A DNA stretch of 64,000 nucleotides from Granulicella sp. GTDB lineage: Bacteria > Acidobacteriota > Terriglobia > Terriglobales > Acidobacteriaceae. The stretch is taken from contig JANXYX010000006.1 in NCBI GenBank assembly GCA_025408425.1, positions 1 through 64,000 on the forward strand. The letters are read 5' to 3'. Made by a program: the position numbers and the translations under genes. The notes under the pieces are model-generated. The model did not search any database and was not told where the DNA came from. It was given only the letters and a program-made list of their open reading frames with translations. Shown here one piece after another: positions 8,936 to 18,051 of this stretch. Numbering within the stretch: position 1 is the stretch's first letter; each line of letters opens with the position of its first letter.

Positions 8936-9106
8936 ATGACTGACGAAATTCAGATTAAACCGTCCACTTTGGAAACATTCCTGTCTGAGATCATCCAGCA
9001 CGAAAAGCGCTACGCCCACAACGAGAAGGGCGCAAAGAATGAACGCCGCAGCAAGGTTGTGGAAAAGATCGAAGAGACCGCTGCCCGGGAGCTCGACAAA
9101 GCATGA
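8936..9106 (+). CDS. Small 56-residue protein opening the PT-restriction-like cassette
   Basis: A short gene starting MTDEIQIKPS and ending RELDKA. It is almost wholly charged and helical in look (EKRYAHNEKGAK, VVEKIEETAAREL) with no membrane segment or cysteine. Its TGA overlaps the ATG of the following SMC-like ATPase (ATGA, 9103-9106), which is the best evidence that it is really translated and that its product is made together with the ATPase. No strong ribosome site is visible before its ATG. I do not recognise a family; a small helical subunit or antitoxin-like partner of the ATPase is a guess. Confidence 0.6.
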   Translation: MTDEIQIKPSTLETFLSEIIQHEKRYAHNEKGAKNERRSKVVEKIEETAARELDKA

Positions 9107-11139
9107 AGCTGCTGAGCATCAAACTCCTAAACTTTCGGCAGTTCTACGGTCCGCAGACGATCACCTTTGCGATAGACCCGGTCAAGAATCTCACCTTGTT
9201 TCACGCCGAGAATGGCGTAGGGAAGACGACCCTGTTGAACGCCATTCTTTGGTGTTTCTACGGAAAAGCGGGCGTCACCGAAAAGTTTGAGAAGTCCGAA
9301 GATATCTTGAGCTACCAAGCCGTGTCCGAAAAGCTGTATCAAGCCAAGGTCGATACGACGTTTGAACACGAAGGCAGGACGTACACTGCCACGCGACGGC
9401 ACTCGGTGTCTCCAGGCGGCAGGGCGGAAGAAAGCTTTTCAGCATTTGAGATTGTTCACGGCAACACGGAACCTCTACCAGCCCCCGAGGCTTTCATCTC
9501 GTCAGTTGTCCCCAGAGAGATGTCACATCACTTCTTCTTTGATGGGGAGCACGCCGAAAGCTTCGCTTCTACCGGAAACTTTCGTCAGGTAGGCGAGGCA
9601 ATAAGGAACATGCTTGGCTCCACGATTGCGGACTGCGCAATCGAGGATTTGAAATACGCTGCAAAGCATTTCGGCGATAGCTTAGCGGATCTCCCTGGGG
9701 ACGATCGGATTCGCCAAAAGAGTTCAGAACTGCAAGATGCACAGAGGCATCTTGAGGCTTGCCGTGCTGACAAGCAAAGAGAAGAAGAGAATCTTGTGGT
9801 GTATGGCGATCAAATTGCCGTGATCGACCAAGAACTTCTCAACTCCCGCTCTGCGAAGGAACTGCAACAACGCCGTCGAGAATTGGAAGGCAAACTGAAT
9901 TCTGCGAATTCGGCTCTCGCTGACGCTGAACGAGACTCTGTTCGTTGGATTGGAAGACAGGCGATCAACGTGGTCGCCAATCGACTCTCGAAAGAAACCT
10001 TACATTTCATAGATGACGAGAAACTGCGCGGAAAAATTCCAAGTCCGTTTAACGAAGAACTCGTCATGAAGTTGCTGTCCGAGGAAGCTTGCATCTGCGG
10101 AAGAACTCTTGAGCCTGGCTCCGAGTTCTTCGCAAACATCCAAAATTTGCTCCGCAAGGCCGGCAACGCCGAAGTTCAGAGCAAAGTCATTAGCGCTCGG
10201 GGCTACATGGGTGAACTGAGGGTCAGCCGTGGTGTGGCGCCGAAGGACTTGCACCGCGCCCAGCAGGCTTATGGAAGTGCTTACCAGATCAGCAAAGCAA
10301 CTGAACAGCAACTGGCAGAGGTTAGTGAAAAGCTCTCTAAAATCGACATCGACGAGATTGCCGCAAAGGAAACCGCTAGGGCGCAACTGGTTGCCAAGTC
10401 CAAGGTAGCCGAGAGAGGAATTGGAGAGATCAACCTCAAAATTTCTATCTATGAGAGATCAATTGAAAATCTGGTGCGCGATCAGCAACGGTTGGCCCTC
10501 AGCAGCGCAAAGGCGATGAAACTGTTGAACCGTAAGACACTGGCCGAACGTGCTGCCGATCTACTAAAGGGTCTCCTCGCCAGCCATGAAGACCAAGCGA
10601 AAGCCTACATTGCTAGTGAAGTGAACAGTATTCTCAATACCACTGCGAGAAGAAATTATCACTTCGCCTTCGGAGCGGGGTTTTCCTTTGACCTTACCTA
10701 TTCAGGCACAGGTAGAACAGTACCCCGAAGCAGTGGTGAAAACCAGTTGCTCAGCCTCGCCTTCATTGCCGCTCTCATTAAGTTTTGCCGCGAGAGGTCA
10801 CTCTCTGTTGGTGATCCTTTACTGATACCTGGGATCGTCGCACCATTGGTTTTGGATTCACCATTCGGGCAACTCGACAACACTTACCGCGTCGACACTG
10901 CGAACTTCATCGCTGTGATGGCAGAGCAGGTTGCTCTCTTCGTTTCGAGTTCTCAGGGAAGTCAGGATGTACTCGAAATTTTAAGCAAGCGTGTTGGCAA
11001 GGAGTACATTCTCATTTCCGAAAATCGTGGGCCGAGAAACGGAAAGAAGTCGGAAGCGCTTGTCTTGAACGGCCACCGTTACGAAACATCGCTCTTTGGT
11101 TGCGAGAAAGATATGACGCGGATCGAGGTGGTTCAATAA
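9103..11139 (+). CDS. SMC/DndD-like ATPase of the PT-restriction-like cassette
   Basis: A 678-residue Rad50/DndD-like ATPase, a distant paralog of the dndD product on the other strand. Walker A is ENGVGKTT near residue 37, the FFFDGEHAESF segment matches the DndD-type Q-loop neighbourhood, long coiled coils follow, the signature is SSGENQ, and Walker B is PLVLDSPFGQLD. A CxCG motif (ACICGRTL, near residue 330) lies in the middle of the coiled coil where Rad50 carries its zinc hook. It is coupled to the 56-residue gene upstream by ATGA and to the next gene by TAATG. Linked to a helicase-nuclease and a Dnd-associated protein, it is likely the DNA-scanning motor of a restriction complex that senses missing phosphorothioates. 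Confidence 0.83.
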   Translation: MKLLSIKLLNFRQFYGPQTITFAIDPVKNLTLFHAENGVGKTTLLNAILWCFYGKAGVTEKFEKSEDILSYQAVSEKLYQAKVDTTFEHEGRTYTATRRHSVSPGGRAEESFSAFEIVHGNTEPLPAPEAFISSVVPREMSHHFFFDGEHAESFASTGNFRQVGEAIRNMLGSTIADCAIEDLKYAAKHFGDSLADLPGDDRIRQKSSELQDAQRHLEACRADKQREEENLVVYGDQIAVIDQELLNSRSAKELQQRRRELEGKLNSANSALADAERDSVRWIGRQAINVVANRLSKETLHFIDDEKLRGKIPSPFNEELVMKLLSEEACICGRTLEPGSEFFANIQNLLRKAGNAEVQSKVISARGYMGELRVSRGVAPKDLHRAQQAYGSAYQISKATEQQLAEVSEKLSKIDIDEIAAKETARAQLVAKSKVAERGIGEINLKISIYERSIENLVRDQQRLALSSAKAMKLLNRKTLAERAADLLKGLLASHEDQAKAYIASEVNSILNTTARRNYHFAFGAGFSFDLTYSGTGRTVPRSSGENQLLSLAFIAALIKFCRERSLSVGDPLLIPGIVAPLVLDSPFGQLDNTYRVDTANFIAVMAEQVALFVSSSQGSQDVLEILSKRVGKEYILISENRGPRNGKKSEALVLNGHRYETSLFGCEKDMTRIEVVQ

Positions 11140-11609
11140 TGAGAACATTTCGACACAACTCGTCGCACGATGCAATCGTACAGTTGCTGTATGGAACCGT
11201 TCACAAGAAGGCTGGTCAACCAATATTCGTTACGAAGCGGGACCTCTTATGTTTCGCGGCAGTGTTGGGGTTCGAGGGACAACGGCGAAATGCGATCCGC
11301 GAAAAGCCGACTGAGTTCGTGGATTCAAGACCATTCGAGAATTCTAGGGAAGCGATGCAATTGCTTTACCTGATTGGTCTTGCCGAAACGAAAGATGTGG
11401 ATTGTCTTCGTGTAGAAAACGAAGATAGTCTCGTGACGATCTTTGAGGAATACGCTGACGGTGGCCTTTCGACACTTGAAGATTGGTTACTGGAAACCCC
11501 CTCAGATCCGCATGGAGACCGCGCAATCGTTGATGCGCTGAATCGTCATGATTTCTTGACACCGACGGCAATCTCTCCTGAGGACACAGTCGCAAAGGTT
11601 GAATTCTAG
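11139..11609 (+). CDS. Dnd-system-associated protein (family 4-like)
   Basis: A 156-residue soluble protein. The segment PIFVTKRDLLCFAAVLGF followed by RRNAIREKP, RPFENS and the later IFEEYADGGLSTLEDWL fits my memory of the 'dnd system-associated protein 4' family, found next to phosphorothioation genes; this cannot be checked here. I chose ATG 11139, which overlaps the ATPase stop as TAATG, over an in-frame start at 11100 inside the ATPase gene. The next gene begins immediately after its stop. Function unknown; probably a subunit or adaptor of the ATPase-helicase complex. Confidence 0.75.
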   Translation: MRTFRHNSSHDAIVQLLYGTVHKKAGQPIFVTKRDLLCFAAVLGFEGQRRNAIREKPTEFVDSRPFENSREAMQLLYLIGLAETKDVDCLRVENEDSLVTIFEEYADGGLSTLEDWLLETPSDPHGDRAIVDALNRHDFLTPTAISPEDTVAKVEF

Positions 11610-13769
11610 GTGCTACGAGATCTCGTCTTTAAGCCGGTCTATCGTTCCGATGAAGACAGCATTCTCGCTGACTTCTACATCCCTGCACTTTCTCAGTCCA
11701 TATCGTACGATCGGGCAGTCGGCTATTTCAGTTCGACAATGCTTTCTTATGCCGCACAAGGGATAGGAGCCCTTATTGAAAAGCAAGGCTCGATGAGGTT
11801 GATAGTGGGTGGTGAGATTACACAGGAGGAATCCGACGCGATACTCAACGGGTACGATCTGCGCGCCATTAGCGAAAGAGTTGGGGTCAGCTTATGCAAG
11901 ACCATTGAACAAGTCGTGGAAGAGCTGTCGTATGCGCGTCTACAAGCGCTGTCCTGGATGATTGGTCATGGGGCACTATCTGTCAAAGTCGCTTTGAAGC
12001 GACAGGGGATGTACCACGAGAAGATAGGCATCTTTCGAGATCAGGCAGGCGATCAAGTGGTGTTTCAAGGTTCTGCAAATGAAACCCTGAATGCACTTCT
12101 TCCGGAGTTCAATTTCGAATCTATAAACGTCTTTCCGTCATGGCAAGACGAGTTGAAATTGCACGCTGAACCATATGTTTCAGGATTTGAGAAGCTGTGG
12201 AATAACACCAGTAAGGGAACGCTCGTCCTAGAGTTTCCACAGGCGGCTAAGGACAAGCTGGTCAAAATCGCTAAGAGGATTCTTATTCCGCCGAGCCCTC
12301 AGATTGAACTCGCTACATGGGAAAGCATGACTCAAAGACCATTCGGCGAGAGCAGCGATCTTGCTCCGAAAACACCTCTCGCGTTAGGTGGCCAGCCCTT
12401 TGAGATTAAGGACCATCAGCGGGACGCATTACAAAAATGGCGATCGCAAGACTTGCAGGGAATCTTGGCGCTAGCAACAGGTGCCGGGAAGACCATTACG
12501 GCTCTGTATGCAGCGACCAGATTGTTCATAGCAAACAAGAGGTTGTTTCTTGTCATCGCCGTCCCGTACACGGATCTCGCCGATCAATGGTTGGATGAGG
12601 CAGCTCTTTTCAACATGCAGGCGATTGCTTGCTACGACAATAGGGATAGTTGGATGGGAGAGTTTGCCAAGGCAATCCAACTGTTCAACGCTGGTGTTCT
12701 TCCGTTTGTCTGTGTTGTCGTCGTCAACAAGACGCTGCAAGGGGATCAATTTCAGGAACTGCTTGGAGGTCTCAGCGGCAAGGACTTCATGTTTGTAGGA
12801 GACGAGTGCCACCGGCATCGCTCTGAGAAAACCCTAGCTTGTCTTCCGGTGCAGGCACGCTACCGTTTAGGTCTTTCCGCGACACCAGAGCAGCATTTTT
12901 CCAGTGATGACGTAGAAGACGGCCTGTATAAGTATTACGGACAGATTTGTGCAAGGTACACCTTGGCTCAAGCACTCGAAGACAAGGTGTTAACTCCATA
13001 CAATTACCATCTTGTCCTAGTGGAATTGACCTCTGATGAGACGGATCAGTACGTAGCTCTTAGCGCAGAGATTGCAAAACGAGCCGCCGTTTCGGGCATC
13101 GGGGACGAGGGATCGTCCGGTGACTCATCGCTGGAAATGTTGCTGTTCAAACGGGCTCGCTTGATTGGAGCGGCCAAAAACAAGCTCCCTGCTTTGAAGG
13201 CCTTGCTTACGCCGGAACAGCCATCCCCGTTGACACTCTTTTATTGTGGTGACGGCAGTGTTGAAATGCCAGAGGACGGCACATTCCTCAGGCAAGTTGA
13301 GGCCGTTTCAGTGCTGCTCGGCGAACTGGGCTGGAGGTCAAGTCGTTTCACGTCATCTGAATCAAAGAATCGGCGCAGAGAGCTACTCGAAGATTTCAAG
13401 ATAACGAATATTGATGCTCTAGTCGCGATCCGCTGCCTGGACGAAGGAATTAACATCCCCAGTTGCCACACTGCATATTTGATGGCTAGCTCCCGGAATC
13501 CGAGACAGTTCATTCAACGACGCGGACGGATTCTTCGTAGATCTCCAGGAAAAGACAAAGCTACCATCTACGATTTCATCGTTACGTTGCCTGAGTCCGC
13601 TGTCGCGGACTACTCCCACGAACGGAAACTTTTCAGTGGTGAGCTGAATCGCGTTTCTGAATTTGCTGGGCTCTGTCTAAATTACGCACAAGCATACAGA
13701 CAGGTTGAGTCGTTGTTGCACAGGTATGGCCTAGTCCACGAATTTCGCGAGAAGCAAAGTCCCGAGTAG
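11610..13769 (+). CDS. PLD-like nuclease/DEAD-family helicase, probable PT-dependent restriction enzyme
   Basis: A 719-residue two-part protein. Residues ~1-200 form a phospholipase-D-like domain (YDRAVGYFSSTML, then YHEKIGIFRDQAGD and FQGSANET, an HxK-type active-site region with the Asp shifted by one from the classical HxKxxxxD). Residues ~260-700 form an SF2 helicase: Walker A LATGAGKT, DECH box (FVGDECHRH), motif III LSATPE and motif VI QFIQRRGRILRR. The start is GTG directly after the stop of the previous gene. Its build fits my memory of the family named 'DNA phosphorothioation system restriction enzyme'. Paired with the ATPase and the Dnd-associated protein, it is the likely effector that cleaves DNA lacking phosphorothioates. 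Confidence 0.85.
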   Translation: MLRDLVFKPVYRSDEDSILADFYIPALSQSISYDRAVGYFSSTMLSYAAQGIGALIEKQGSMRLIVGGEITQEESDAILNGYDLRAISERVGVSLCKTIEQVVEELSYARLQALSWMIGHGALSVKVALKRQGMYHEKIGIFRDQAGDQVVFQGSANETLNALLPEFNFESINVFPSWQDELKLHAEPYVSGFEKLWNNTSKGTLVLEFPQAAKDKLVKIAKRILIPPSPQIELATWESMTQRPFGESSDLAPKTPLALGGQPFEIKDHQRDALQKWRSQDLQGILALATGAGKTITALYAATRLFIANKRLFLVIAVPYTDLADQWLDEAALFNMQAIACYDNRDSWMGEFAKAIQLFNAGVLPFVCVVVVNKTLQGDQFQELLGGLSGKDFMFVGDECHRHRSEKTLACLPVQARYRLGLSATPEQHFSSDDVEDGLYKYYGQICARYTLAQALEDKVLTPYNYHLVLVELTSDETDQYVALSAEIAKRAAVSGIGDEGSSGDSSLEMLLFKRARLIGAAKNKLPALKALLTPEQPSPLTLFYCGDGSVEMPEDGTFLRQVEAVSVLLGELGWRSSRFTSSESKNRRRELLEDFKITNIDALVAIRCLDEGINIPSCHTAYLMASSRNPRQFIQRRGRILRRSPGKDKATIYDFIVTLPESAVADYSHERKLFSGELNRVSEFAGLCLNYAQAYRQVESLLHRYGLVHEFREKQSPE

Positions 13770-13827
13770 TCCTCACTCAAGGAAAATGTGTAGGCTAACT
13801 CGCGCGCTCCGAGTGTCACTGCCGCAA

Positions 13828-14523
13828 TCAGCTCCACAGCGTCGGAGCATCGTCGCAAACCAGAAGCGATTCCTCGTCATTCCGCACGTTCCCGACACGC
13901 GAGTTTGCTTTCCACGCCCGCATCTTCTCGGCAGGGAAAGGCCGTAAGAGATCGAGCGGGAGAGCCTCAGCTTCCGCCGGTTGGAGCCAGCGGTCGTAGT
14001 CCTTCGGCTCGATAATCACTGGCATTCTGTCATGCAGCGGTTCCATGATTTCGTTCGGGTCCGTCGTGATGATGGTGAACGTCTCCAGCAGGCTCCCGTT
14101 CTCTTCCTTCCAACTCTCCCAGAGGCCAGCAAAGCCGTACTGACTCCCGTCGAGCATCCCGATGGCGAACGCTTGCTTGGTCTTTGCGCCGATCTTCTGC
14201 CATTCATAGAACGCATCGGCGGGCACAAGGCATCGACGCTTCTTAATCGCTTCGCGGAAGGATGTGGTGGTCACAATGCTCTCTGCGCGAGCATTGATGC
14301 GCTTCACTCCGTCTCGCGCATCCCGCGCCCAGAAGGGCACGAGTCCCCACCGCATCAAGACAATCTCCCTCTCGCCTGTCTTCGGCGAGAGCCGCACCAC
14401 AGGCTGAAACGTCTGTGGTGCGATATTGAAACTTGGTCCGAACTCCGGCAGGTCTTCAGGATCGACGCCGAACCAGTCGGCTATCGCCTTCTTTGTCGCC
14501 CGTCGAACATAGCGTCCACACAT
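13828..14523 (-). CDS. SRAP-domain protein (YedK/HMCES family)
   Basis: A 231-residue SOS-response-associated peptidase-type protein. I chose ATG 14523, giving MCGRYV so that Cys2 becomes the N-terminal catalytic residue after Met removal; the in-frame start six codons earlier would block this. Other family marks are FNIAPQTFQPVVR, LMRWGLVPFWA, INARAESI with the conserved Asn and Glu, RCLVPADAFYEW and the C-terminal HDRMPVII with the active His. SRAP proteins crosslink to abasic sites in single-stranded DNA and protect them. Its position between the restriction cassette and a translesion-polymerase cassette suits a DNA-damage role, and copies on mobile elements are common. Confidence 0.93.
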   Translation of the reverse strand: MCGRYVRRATKKAIADWFGVDPEDLPEFGPSFNIAPQTFQPVVRLSPKTGEREIVLMRWGLVPFWARDARDGVKRINARAESIVTTTSFREAIKKRRCLVPADAFYEWQKIGAKTKQAFAIGMLDGSQYGFAGLWESWKEENGSLLETFTIITTDPNEIMEPLHDRMPVIIEPKDYDRWLQPAEAEALPLDLLRPFPAEKMRAWKANSRVGNVRNDEESLLVCDDAPTLWS

Positions 14524-14588
14524 CGCGGCTGCCCTCGGCACGCTCTTATAGGAGCACTCATTCTGCGGCGTTATCCAACTTTACTGTT

Positions 14589-16628
14589 CTATTGCGTGGG
14601 CAAGCCCAGTTTGTCGAAGAATGCGCGATTGCGTTCTCGCGCGGAATTCAGTAGCCGTTCAAACGAGATGACTTCTATATAGCTTTCAAAATTCGAGTTG
14701 TAACCGAAATATCCTAGATTGTCGCTGGTAGCCTTTAGGCCGAGCAGCTTGCAGCGATTCAATACCGATGGGGTGAGGTCGCAGATTGCATAGCAAAAGC
14801 CCGGTATATGCTCGGAGCGTGGAATTTGTTTACCGGAAGATGTCTGAGCACCACCGTTACGGATACGGTCAAGGTATCCAAGAGCCTGCTCGACCGGATC
14901 TTTTTCTTCTCCTGCTCTCGCGTCATTCCGCATCGGTCGTTTGATCTCCACGACAACAATCGATGCGAGTGGTAAGCGGTCACCCTCAGCCGCAAGAATT
15001 GGCTCATCGTAGACGTTTAGAGCACAAATGTCCGGCTCTTTTTGTTCTGAGCTGTTCGTGATTGGGTAAGAGCTCAACGTCTTGTCGGATGCGAGGAAAT
15101 CGTGGAAGGCCAACCGCTCATCTACAAGCCATAGGTTGTAGCCGTCGGAGTGGACATCGTTAGATGTTTTCCTCATTGGCATAATGAGCTCGTGTATCAA
15201 TTCTTCACGAGCGTACTTGCCGTCAGCTCCTCGCTTAATTGCTTGCTCTAGGATGTCAAGGATAACTTTCCGGTGAAACACGTAGTTCGCCAGATCGGAC
15301 TTCTTTAGGTCATCGACCTTTTCGAGATAGGTGGCAAGCCTGGCGCGGTATTGATCCGGCGTTTCGTGCATTCCGAAGTTCATCACCTCGTGACCTTCGG
15401 ACACCAGACTTCCTTCTAATTCAACGAGCTGCTTGTGGAGTAGAAGATCTAGCTCTTTGTCCGTAATGTTTGGATCGACATCGAGTTTGTCTTCGGCAAT
15501 CCTTGCCAGAATGGGACGGTATCTCGGAGCTTTCTGAGCTGCGAAACGCTCGACGCGCTCTCGACTGGCTTTCTTGTTCTCCTCAAGGTGTTCTTTCAGA
15601 TGTTCGGCCACAGACGAAGCAACACCATCCCGTATGTCCTTAAGGGAAATATCGCTTTGTGCAAAGAGATCATCGCTGATGTCGTCGATGTCAAACCCAA
15701 TCCGTTCCGGCCTCACATGACGGTCGAGAAAAGGCGACGTAACATAGCACTCATAGACGAAGTCTCCGCTGTCATCATGTAATCTTCCGTAGAGACCGGG
15801 GACCTTTCCAGCGATGCTCTCTTCTTGAACAAGTCTTCCAGCCGCGCACCAGGCGATAGAGTGCTGTTTTGCGGAACTCGCTTTCAGCTTGATGTGCGTG
15901 AGTTCAAAGGTCTGTCCTTTGATCGAGATGTCTTGCTTACTTGCTGAAGCAAACATGTACTCGTCATAAACTTCGTCCAATCCGATGCTCTCTCCTTCAT
16001 CCGTGATGCGGATTTCGGGAGCGCCACCGGGTCTCACGAAGTACCACAGACAATGCTCCAGCAGACTCTGTGCAATCGTTCTTCCGCTCTTAGGAGCTCT
16101 ATCGCGATAATCCTTCGCGAAGCCATCAAGCTCGACAGATGTCCCGAGAATTGTCCCATCGTCGGGTTGCACACTCTCTTCCATGACACCGTGCTGGGAC
16201 GTGAAGATGAACGACCTGCATTGCATTTGTTGGTTCGCGTCAAGAAAATGGCTGACCACCTTGGCTCGACTAAAGGCCTTCAACCAAAGCAGCCGACCAA
16301 CCCCACGACATCCACGATTTGCCTTGTAGTCCGTGTCGAGAGTACGGAAGGAGACCATATTCGCATCGTTAAATCCCACGCCGTCGTCTGTGATTTTGAA
16401 GCCGACGATATTTTCAAGCGGAGGAGCCCCTCGCTTCTTCGTAGCATCGAGGGCAAGACTGGTCTGAGCTGAGCGGAGCACCTCGATCTCAATCTTGCCT
16501 GCGGCCCCTGCAACTCCTCTTTCTTCGATTGAATGGATTGAGTTCACGACGGCTTCAAAAAGCGGCAAGAGGCCGTGTCCCAGCGGCAATGGGGTATTTC
16601 TAAGCCGTCCCTGTAGATAACTTTCCAT
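14589..16628 (-). CDS. GHKL ATPase with putative C-terminal PD-(D/E)xK nuclease
   Basis: A 679-residue protein. The N-terminal ~200 residues are a GHKL (Hsp90/MutL/histidine-kinase-like) ATPase: N-box LFEAVVNSIHSIEE near residue 25, G1 box ITDDGVGF near residue 78, and a GCRGVGRLL G2-like loop. A middle charged helical region (EHLKEHLEENKKASRERV) follows. Near residues 527-565 KEPDICAL is followed ~30 residues later by SIVVVEIKRP, which has the spacing and strand pattern of a PD-(D/E)xK nuclease core, with EQALGYLDRI after it. No kinase dimerisation or receiver domain is present. It is a lone gene on the minus strand in the defence part of the island. An ATP-gated nuclease for defence is the best guess; the nuclease call is by motif only. 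Confidence 0.7.
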   Translation of the reverse strand: MESYLQGRLRNTPLPLGHGLLPLFEAVVNSIHSIEERGVAGAAGKIEIEVLRSAQTSLALDATKKRGAPPLENIVGFKITDDGVGFNDANMVSFRTLDTDYKANRGCRGVGRLLWLKAFSRAKVVSHFLDANQQMQCRSFIFTSQHGVMEESVQPDDGTILGTSVELDGFAKDYRDRAPKSGRTIAQSLLEHCLWYFVRPGGAPEIRITDEGESIGLDEVYDEYMFASASKQDISIKGQTFELTHIKLKASSAKQHSIAWCAAGRLVQEESIAGKVPGLYGRLHDDSGDFVYECYVTSPFLDRHVRPERIGFDIDDISDDLFAQSDISLKDIRDGVASSVAEHLKEHLEENKKASRERVERFAAQKAPRYRPILARIAEDKLDVDPNITDKELDLLLHKQLVELEGSLVSEGHEVMNFGMHETPDQYRARLATYLEKVDDLKKSDLANYVFHRKVILDILEQAIKRGADGKYAREELIHELIMPMRKTSNDVHSDGYNLWLVDERLAFHDFLASDKTLSSYPITNSSEQKEPDICALNVYDEPILAAEGDRLPLASIVVVEIKRPMRNDARAGEEKDPVEQALGYLDRIRNGGAQTSSGKQIPRSEHIPGFCYAICDLTPSVLNRCKLLGLKATSDNLGYFGYNSNFESYIEVISFERLLNSARERNRAFFDKLGLPTQ

Positions 16629-16914
16629 GTCCTCAATCGCCCCTTAGCAATACTGTATCCTCAAAACCGAGCTTAGGCGAACAAGTGGCGAAAAGGCAAT
16701 AAGGCTAAGCCAGCTTGCAGCATTGGGTAAAGAGTTGATTCGCCATCATAAACGTCCATCTCCTCTTGCTCCCAAGTCCCCTCCGAAATACCCAAAATAT
16801 CCAATTTCAGGTAAATCACGTTGAGGGATGCACCATCTTGTGTTCAAGGTTGACTTCCGTCCCTAGACCGGGAGTATTCTGAGGTGGCAGCGGAGAACAA
16901 AAGGCGAAAACGAG
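16629..16914. other. Intergenic gap between divergent GHKL gene and imuA
   Basis: This 286-base gap must hold promoters for both genes. I found no convincing LexA-type palindrome and no gene with a start codon and ribosome site. Confidence 0.4.
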
Positions 16915-18048
16915 ATGTTGATGCAATCCAGAAGTGCTGCGTTGAGGCAGGAAATCGAGAGCAGCCTCGCGTCGCGGATTCCCGCCGCGCTATCGCCCCA
17001 AGCTGCCCAGGCCCCACGCCTTCTTCCGATTGGAAATGAATCCGTAAATATCCTGCTAGGTGGCGGACTCCCCATTGGCGGCATCTGTGAGTTCACCGGC
17101 CCCGCCTCGGCGGGACGGACATCGCTGGCTCTGTCTGTCCTGAGTGAAGCGACCGTCGATTCGGCCTGCGCCTACATCGACGTGAGCGACAGCCTCGACG
17201 CGAGGAGCGCCGCCGCCGCTGGAGTGCAACTCAAGAACCTTCTTTGGGTGCGTTTTTCCGAGATGCAGGAGCAAACTCCGAATCCCACCCAACCCGGTCA
17301 TGCCGGGAAAGCCGTTGCACCGAACAGGGATGGGGCGGACAGATCGACGCAGCACCACGGCATTCGCCACCCGCGAAGCGAGACAAAGGGCATCGGCCGG
17401 GCATTGGAGATGATGCTTGTTCAGAAGGCGGAAACCCGGCTCAAGAAGATGGAAGGCACCCCCGGCTACCCCAACCAAAGACTGAGCCTCGCAGCCGCCC
17501 CGGAGGAGCAAGTCGCCTACGAGCATTTCAATGCCCGCCGTGCGGATTCATCCGACCCCTTACGGCAGATCGACCGCATATCTGCGGACGAGGCCCGCGA
17601 ACGCTCCAACTCCCCCGCCGTTGTGCAAGGCGGGCTGAGGCGTGATGCAAAGCCGTGGAGCAGGTTGGACAAGGCTCTTCGTACAGCAGACCAGATTCTC
17701 CAGGCGGGAGGCTTTCGAGTCGTGGTGCTTGACCTCGCCTCCATCTCCCCGGAGCAAGCCCTTCGTATCCCGTCGGCAACCTGGTATCGATTCAGTCGAG
17801 CTGCACAAGAGGGCGATGCCATCCTGCTTCTTCTGACTCAAGAGCCGTGCGCCAGATCGAGCGCGAAGTGTGTACTCGACTGTTCGCCGCGCTTGGCTCC
17901 AAACGGTTCAAGCCATGTCTTCGGCAGCATGACTCACGCAGCGGAAGTCATCCGTCAGCGGGTAGCGAATCCTTACGACAAGAAAGCACCGGGCCGAGCA
18001 GTCGAGTGGAATTCGACCGCCCCTTGGATGCGCGCGGCTGGGAGGTAG
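16915..18048 (+). CDS. imuA: ImuA-like RecA-fold mutagenesis accessory protein
   Basis: A 377-residue RecA-like protein at the head of an imuA-imuB-dnaE2 cassette. The core is PIGNESVNILLGGGLPIGGICEFTG, but the P-loop reads GPASAGRTS, so the usual Lys is Arg and ATP hydrolysis may be lost or weak. Residues ~115-230 are a long polar, Arg/Gln/Pro-rich insert, after which the RecA-like fold resumes (RVVVLDLASISPEQALRIP, DAILLLLTQEP). ImuA partners with ImuB and DnaE2 in damage-induced mutagenesis. It ends three bases before imuB. The start at 16915 codes MLMQSRSAALRQEIE; a second ATG two codons on is possible. Confidence 0.85.
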   Translation: MLMQSRSAALRQEIESSLASRIPAALSPQAAQAPRLLPIGNESVNILLGGGLPIGGICEFTGPASAGRTSLALSVLSEATVDSACAYIDVSDSLDARSAAAAGVQLKNLLWVRFSEMQEQTPNPTQPGHAGKAVAPNRDGADRSTQHHGIRHPRSETKGIGRALEMMLVQKAETRLKKMEGTPGYPNQRLSLAAAPEEQVAYEHFNARRADSSDPLRQIDRISADEARERSNSPAVVQGGLRRDAKPWSRLDKALRTADQILQAGGFRVVVLDLASISPEQALRIPSATWYRFSRAAQEGDAILLLLTQEPCARSSAKCVLDCSPRLAPNGSSHVFGSMTHAAEVIRQRVANPYDKKAPGRAVEWNSTAPWMRAAGR

Positions 18049-18051
18049 GGG

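Noticed and set aside
16629..16860. Short plus-strand open stretch (…LAALGKELIRHHKR…) before imuA
   Set aside because: No in-frame ATG/GTG start with a ribosome site, and it ends in a Lys/Pro-rich string.
16629..16914. Possible LexA/SOS box before imuA
   Set aside because: No palindrome matching known LexA sites was convincing in the gap; acidobacterial LexA motifs are not well enough known to call one by eye.
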